This document shows positions 32,713-35,878 of a DNA stretch of 35,878 bases, piece after piece. Position 1 is the first letter of the stretch, and each line of letters starts with the position of its first letter. The stretch is from positions 1 to 35,878 of the IMG/VR virus record IMGVR_UViG_3300044720_000003; one strand, 5' to 3'. The notes under the pieces are model-generated. The model searched no databases. It was not told the DNA's origin and saw only the letters and a program-made list of their open reading frames with translations. Origin of the DNA: a virus. Both the position numbers and the translations under genes were made by a program.

Positions 32713-33440
32713 TGGGAGATCAGAACTGGGTCATCGCCACCAATGCGCTGGAGTATCTCTCCCAGCAGAACCGGCGCATCGGGCAGGAGGAGCGCCGCCC
32801 GTCGATCAGTAAGGCGTCGGACCTACTCGGCCCCGGCATCGCCCCCTTTGCGGTCACCACCGATGACCTCGATGGGGACATCGCCGCATTCAACGGACTC
32901 TGGCTCATCGAACCCGGCGCGCTGGGAGGGCCTGATGACACGAAGTATTGGATCGGGCAGACCATCGCCGACCAGTTCACCGGAGGGTGGCAGATGTTCT
33001 CCACCTTCAAGCCCACTGACGCCATCGGTGGTGAGCACACTGTCATGATGCGCACCTTCTCGGTGGCCCCAGACTCACCGGCACGGTTCTACTCCGCATG
33101 GCAGCAGGTCGCACCCATCCCGACAGTGGCAGCACCAATCATCTCCGGCACGCTGGCAGGCGACGACTACTACGAGAAGTACGACGACGGACGGCTCATC
33201 TGCGCAGGGACGCATTCGTTCCCGTCCAGCGCGAACGTGGTGCAGACCCTCACATGGACGTTCCCGGTGACGTTCGTCGGCAGGTTGCCGATGGTCACGA
33301 CGACACCCCAGACGACGGTGCCCCAGAACGTCAGCATGGGCATCAACACGCTGGCGCTGGGCAGTGTGATCATCGAGTTCCTCCGCACCACCGCTGCGGC
33401 CACCACGACCTACTATCAGGCCGAGGGACGCTGGAAGTAA
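32712..33440 (+). CDS. C-terminal tail-module protein, unrecognised
   Basis: This 242-residue protein ends the rightward tail module. The first about 35 residues are charged and helical (ALEYLSQQNRRIGQEERRPS). The rest is beta-rich and resembles a fibre or baseplate wedge (LDGDIAAFNGLWLIEPGALG, ADQFTGGWQMFSTFKPTDAI, SVAPDSPARFYSAWQQVAP), with a Thr-rich last third. The ATG overlaps the hub stop (TGATG) with GGAGG upstream. A role as minor tail or receptor-binding protein is inferred from position. A convergent terminator follows. Confidence 0.7.
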   Translation: MGDQNWVIATNALEYLSQQNRRIGQEERRPSISKASDLLGPGIAPFAVTTDDLDGDIAAFNGLWLIEPGALGGPDDTKYWIGQTIADQFTGGWQMFSTFKPTDAIGGEHTVMMRTFSVAPDSPARFYSAWQQVAPIPTVAAPIISGTLAGDDYYEKYDDGRLICAGTHSFPSSANVVQTLTWTFPVTFVGRLPMVTTTPQTTVPQNVSMGINTLALGSVIIEFLRTTAAATTTYYQAEGRWK

Positions 33441-33449
33441 ACGACGAAA

Positions 33450-33487
33450 AGCCCCCACCTCTCGACTAGCAATGAGAGATGGGGGCT
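33450..33487. terminator. Bidirectional terminator between convergent units
   Basis: AGCCCCCA (33450-33457) pairs with TGGGGGCT (33480-33487), continued by CTCTC/GAGAG inside one mismatch. AAAA precedes and TCGTCTT follows, so the minus-strand reading has a clear T-run (TTTT) and the plus-strand reading a short one. It stands between the stops of two convergent transcription units. Confidence 0.85.
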
Positions 33488-33518
33488 CGTCTTCTGGCCG
33501 CTTCCCCACGGCGCAGAA

Positions 33519-33534
33519 GTTTCTGGTCAGAAAC
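33519..33534 (-). promoter_or_regulatory. Palindromic operator-like site C
   Basis: On the minus strand this reads GTTTCTGACCAGAAAC, identical to site B, followed by TTCTGCGC. It overlaps the last codons and the TGA of the leftmost minus-strand gene and lies just before the convergent terminator. Position at a transcript end and orientation with local transcription match sites A and B. Confidence 0.6.
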
Positions 33535-34024
33535 CTTCGTCGGTCAGGATGGCGTCGACGATGTCGCGCTTCTTGTCGCTGGGTCCGAACGTGGTCCCGT
33601 CCTTGAGGCTGTACCCCTCGCGCAGGGTGTCGACGCCGATCTTGTTCAACTCCGCACGGCGCTCCTTCAACTCCTCGCTCTCGACATGGTCCTCCTCGTC
33701 AGTGATGATCTGGTCGACCCGCACTCCGCTGTCGTCGTTCAGCACGTCCAGCGCCTTGTCGAGGTAGAACGGTGTGGCGTCGTCGGCACGGTGGTCAGCG
33801 ACGAACTGGACCGTGTACCGCCCATCGTCGTCGACATCCTTGCGCGAGATGCGCTTGTCGATGAGTTCGTCGAGCAGGACGGTGTAGGTCTCGCTCGTCT
33901 CGGGGTCGATCAGGAGGGTGCGCCACACGCCGAAGCCGTCGGGGTCACGGGTCTCAAAGACCGCGTCCTCGTGCGATTTGGCGATCTCGTCGATCATGGC
34001 TCGCATTGCGTAGGGAATCCTCAT
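33527..34024 (-). CDS. Unrecognised acidic protein with SAP-like C-terminus
   Basis: This 165-residue protein is the last gene of the leftward chain. It is acidic and mainly helical. The final about 50 residues (LKERRAELNKIGVDTLREGY, then PSDKKRDIVDAILTDEGF) resemble a helix-extension-helix SAP or HeH motif that can bind nucleic acid, although the match is loose. The ATG overlaps the stop of the neighbouring gene (ATGA). The stop codon lies within the palindromic site at 33519-33534. Function unknown. Confidence 0.65.
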   Translation of the reverse strand: MRIPYAMRAMIDEIAKSHEDAVFETRDPDGFGVWRTLLIDPETSETYTVLLDELIDKRISRKDVDDDGRYTVQFVADHRADDATPFYLDKALDVLNDDSGVRVDQIITDEEDHVESEELKERRAELNKIGVDTLREGYSLKDGTTFGPSDKKRDIVDAILTDEGF

Positions 34025-34455
34025 GGTGTCTCTTTCTCTGGGTCGAACAGGCTGAGTTGCCCATCCAGTATCTTAGGTGCTTTCTCTGTTGGCGAGCGGT
34101 AGACGACAGTCTTGATGCCTCGGTGTCGAGCCTTGCGCACACAGTCGTGCGTGCCCACGGACTTCTTTCCGGGGAACGCGATGCAGATGTCGGCGTTGAG
34201 TTCGACCATCTCGGCGTTGCGGATCGGCCCTGCTTTCATGCCGTACACATTCCACTTGGCAGGGTGTGGCTCGACCGGACGCTTCATCTTCTTCCAGTAG
34301 TGGGCGGCCTGCAGGTCCACACCCTCGGCTGCACCGTGGACCAGCATGACCTCTTGCCCATACTGGGACAGTTCTGCGTACCACTCGTCCAGCACCTGCG
34401 TGAGATGCTCGGGGTCCCACCCCTCGCGGGTGCCGGTGATGAGGAGGCGCTTCAC
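34021..34455 (-). CDS. SLOG / DUF2493-like nucleotide-binding protein
   Basis: This 144-residue protein has the ordered motifs of the YspA/DUF2493 branch of the SLOG superfamily: LLITGTREGWD at the N-terminus, VMLVHGAAEGVD in the middle, AGPIRNAEMVE, and IAFPGKKSVGTHDCVRKA near the C-terminal third, followed by GIKTVVY. This Rossmann-like fold binds nucleotides or nucleotide-derived ligands. I prefer GTG 34455 because it overlaps the upstream stop (GTGA) as in the rest of the chain; GTG 34464 is an alternative adding three residues. The phage role is not known. Confidence 0.8.
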   Translation of the reverse strand: MKRLLITGTREGWDPEHLTQVLDEWYAELSQYGQEVMLVHGAAEGVDLQAAHYWKKMKRPVEPHPAKWNVYGMKAGPIRNAEMVELNADICIAFPGKKSVGTHDCVRKARHRGIKTVVYRSPTEKAPKILDGQLSLFDPEKETP

Positions 34456-34631
34456 CGCAACCACAACTTGATGCCGTGCGGTCTGGCGTAGTCAGCGATG
34501 AGATGCTGCTTCACCTCGGGACAGTCCTGCTGAAGACGCAGCACGCCCTCCTCGATCGCCACGGCAGTGATCTCGTCACCATTGGGCAGCACGAGGATGA
34601 CTGGGTGCTCGGTGATCTTGACGCGCCTCAT
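34452..34631 (-). CDS. 59-residue hypothetical protein
   Basis: It starts MRRVKITEHPVILVLPNGDE and continues with ITAVAIEEGVLRLQQDCPEV and a basic end (ARPHGIKLWLR). A longer reading from 34754 is open but overlaps the next gene. The ATG at 34631 overlaps the upstream stop (ATGA), fitting the operon. It is a small alpha/beta-like protein with no recognised motif. Confidence 0.65.
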   Translation of the reverse strand: MRRVKITEHPVILVLPNGDEITAVAIEEGVLRLQQDCPEVKQHLIADYARPHGIKLWLR

Positions 34632-35032
34632 GGGTTGAGCCTGAACTCGAGGCCATCCCAGCAGGGGTGGGTGCCGAGGTGGATGGCGTAGAGGCGACCC
34701 GAAGCGATCTCCATGGTGTGGTTGTCGTCGGAGTAGTGCATGTCTCCCCAGCACAGGTCGTCGAGGTCGATCTCCATGTAGTGCTGCTCGGCCTCTAGCA
34801 CGGGGATTGCCCAGTCCTCGGTGATCTCGACGGCTGCGTAAGCCGCATCTGGGAACACCTCGACGAGAGTCACCCTGCCGATCAGTGTCGATCCACCTGT
34901 GAGGTTGGCGGCCTCAAAGGTGGGTTCCATCGTGAGAGGGAGTGGCGTGTCACGCACTCGCAACTCCTTGATGAGCCGTCCATCACTGGTCACTCGGTCG
35001 ATGTAGGCACACCGCCCGCTCCCGGTCCTCAT
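34628..35032 (-). CDS. 134-residue hypothetical protein
   Basis: The protein starts MRTGSGRCAYIDRVTSDGRL. It has a beta-rich centre (GGSTLIGRVTLVEVFPDAAY, VEITEDWAIPVLEAEQHYME) and an acidic, Trp/His-containing end (DLCWGDMHYSDDNHTM). There is no transmembrane segment. ATG 35032 was chosen because it overlaps the preceding stop (ATGA); the longer open frame upstream is antisense to nothing but overlaps the neighbour in a different frame. Function unknown. Confidence 0.65.
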   Translation of the reverse strand: MRTGSGRCAYIDRVTSDGRLIKELRVRDTPLPLTMEPTFEAANLTGGSTLIGRVTLVEVFPDAAYAAVEITEDWAIPVLEAEQHYMEIDLDDLCWGDMHYSDDNHTMEIASGRLYAIHLGTHPCWDGLEFRLNP

Positions 35033-35328
35033 GTGAGCACGTCTTCCATCAGATGCCACACCAGTCGTGCGCCGATGTCGACGGCGGTGCCGACATGTTG
35101 TGGGGACATGGTGCGACTGAGTCGGGTGTCGTATCGAGGGATCGGATGGCCGGTTCCGTATACCCGCAACCTGCGCTCGGGAAGTTTCTGGAGTTTCTGG
35201 CCAGAGACGCTGTCCAGCCACCACACGCTCACGAAGCCGAACGTCTGGTAGCCGACGTGGACGATGTCGCCCATCGGGTAGTCGCTCCATGTGGCGTCGA
35301 CCGGCACATCAGTCTTGAGGATCCTCAT
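35029..35328 (-). CDS. DUF7352-like phage protein
   Basis: This 99-residue protein starts MRILKTDVPVDATWSDYPMG and has DIVHVGYQTFGFVSVWWLD, then LRVYGTGHPIPRYD and QHVGTAVDIGARLVWHLME. That pattern (basic strand, hVxHV, V-x-x-W, V-x-GTGHPIP, VGTA, VWHL) resembles DUF7352, small proteins found in actinophage early regions, from memory. The ATG overlaps the upstream stop (ATGA). A CAGAAACT duplication in its coding sequence overlaps operator-like site D. Function unknown. Confidence 0.7.
   Translation of the reverse strand: MRILKTDVPVDATWSDYPMGDIVHVGYQTFGFVSVWWLDSVSGQKLQKLPERRLRVYGTGHPIPRYDTRLSRTMSPQHVGTAVDIGARLVWHLMEDVLT
35172..35208 (-). promoter_or_regulatory. Degenerate operator-like site D inside a gene
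   Basis: On the minus strand GTCTCTGGCCAGAAAC (one mismatch to a perfect palindrome) is followed by TC and a second half-site CAGAAAC with the flank TTCCCGAG, close to the flank of site A. It lies in the coding sequence of the DUF7352-like gene, so codon repetition (two Gln-Lys-Leu units) could explain it. Confidence 0.3.
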
Positions 35329-35618
35329 GATTTCACCTTGGGATGTAGGGCCTTGAGTGCTCGACCAACCTTTATGTACCGAGCAATGACAGCCTGCACT
35401 CCAGCCTCCGTCGCATTGCCCTCATCATCGACCCATGCTGGGTCGAGAAAGCCGAGATAGATTTCGTCAGCCCTTGCCATCCAGTCGGGCCGCGTCCCGG
35501 TGCGGTCGACGTAGATCACTCGGCCCCATGCGTCGTCGACGGGGTAGCGATGGATGCCATCGGGGGCCATTGCCATGTCATGCGTGATCTCGATCTTGGG
35601 GTTGAATCCCTCTTTCAT
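35325..35618 (-). CDS. 97-residue hypothetical protein
   Basis: The sequence starts MKEGFNPKIEITHDMAMAPD and has VDDAWGRVIYVDRTGTRPDW, LGFLDPAWVDDEGNATEAGV and a basic, helical end (IARYIKVGRALKALHPKVKS). It is soluble, with no known motif. The ATG at 35618 has AAAGGAG upstream on the minus strand and overlaps the stop of the previous gene (ATGA region). It is part of the leftward chain of small genes. Confidence 0.65.
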   Translation of the reverse strand: MKEGFNPKIEITHDMAMAPDGIHRYPVDDAWGRVIYVDRTGTRPDWMARADEIYLGFLDPAWVDDEGNATEAGVQAVIARYIKVGRALKALHPKVKS

Positions 35619-35842
35619 GGTTGCTGCTCCTTTCTCTTGAGACCGGAGTAGGTGTACGTGAATACGCCGGGGCTGACATTGCGCTCCAGCGTGTAGATCG
35701 CGAGGTCGTACTCCAGCGCCTCGTCTTCTCTGCGGTGCCGACCATCGGGCTGGATCATGACCTCGATGACAGGCTTCGGCTCCACGATAGAGAGGACTTC
35801 TCCGTCACGGGGGCCAAGCATCAGGCGTGCCTCTTGTGCCAT
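35615..35842 (-). CDS. 75-residue hypothetical protein
   Basis: The sequence starts MAQEARLMLGPRDGEVLSIV and has EPKPVIEVMIQPDGRHR, a basic/acidic turn and a beta-rich end (LAIYTLERNVSPGVFTYTYS). The segment LMLGPRDGEVLSI resembles a common start of small phage proteins with an LxGPxDG motif, but I cannot name a family. AAGGAG lies upstream of the ATG on the minus strand. It is the first gene of the chain visible in the window; the promoter must lie beyond base 35878. Confidence 0.7.
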   Translation of the reverse strand: MAQEARLMLGPRDGEVLSIVEPKPVIEVMIQPDGRHRREDEALEYDLAIYTLERNVSPGVFTYTYSGLKRKEQQP

Positions 35843-35878
35843 CAGGAATCACGCTCCTTCTGAGCGAGGGCATATCCG

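Noticed and set aside
34632-34754. N-terminal extension of the 59-residue minus-strand protein
   Set aside because: It overlaps the neighbouring gene in another frame and is His/Pro/Arg-rich. The ATGA overlap at 34631 fits the operon pattern.
1-35878. tRNA genes, CRISPR arrays, insertion sequences, integrase or attachment sites
   Set aside because: I looked for cloverleaf patterns with CCA ends, regular direct repeats with spacers, transposase or integrase motifs and terminal inverted repeats and saw none.

Overview
This window looks like the left, structural arm and the start of the right arm of a tailed dsDNA phage with a long non-contractile tail (siphovirus). The DNA is visibly GC-rich. 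Several proteins belong to types familiar from actinobacteriophages: the head-to-tail adaptor, the Cys-rich connector, the 49-residue CNC-type protein, the bipartite maturation protease and the minor tail hub. I infer an actinobacterial host but cannot name the genus. No integrase, repressor, replication gene, tRNA or cos/att site is recognisable, so lifestyle is open, although repeated operator-like palindromes hint at a repressor.

Layout, left to right on the + strand: (1) 1-5170, packaging: terminase small-subunit candidate, a two-domain ribbon-helix-helix-like protein, terminase large subunit, a DUF1360 membrane protein, an HNH/endonuclease VII protein and the portal. (2) 5167-8178, a 1003-residue fusion of MuF-like, 2H-phosphoesterase-like and capsid maturation protease segments. 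(3) 8178-11646, small proteins, four small membrane proteins, an endolysin carrying an endonuclease/exonuclease/phosphatase-like domain, and a holin. (4) 11647-12237, two terminators flanking a lone 77-residue gene, then a palindromic operator-like site and a weak promoter candidate. (5) 12238-17132, major capsid protein, structural and connector proteins, major tail protein and a frameshifted head-to-tail adaptor. (6) 17129-22186, an accessory fibre/esterase cassette inside the connector cluster. (7) 22189-24039, connector completion proteins and tail assembly chaperones with a -1 frameshift site. (8) 24056-33440, tape measure, distal tail protein, a hub with an NHL propeller, and a last tail protein.

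A convergent terminator near 33450-33487 ends the rightward units. The remaining genes (33527-35842) are on the minus strand in a chain of seven small genes with overlapping stop and start codons, probably the end of a leftward early operon.

How it works together: the terminase loads DNA through the portal, the fusion protease matures a capsid whose protein carries its own N-terminal scaffold-like segment, connectors join the head to a tail set by a 1304-residue tape measure, and fibres, two esterase-like enzymes and a propeller-bearing hub contact the host envelope. No stretch over 300 bases lacks a gene; the largest gap is 12014-12237 (224 bases).
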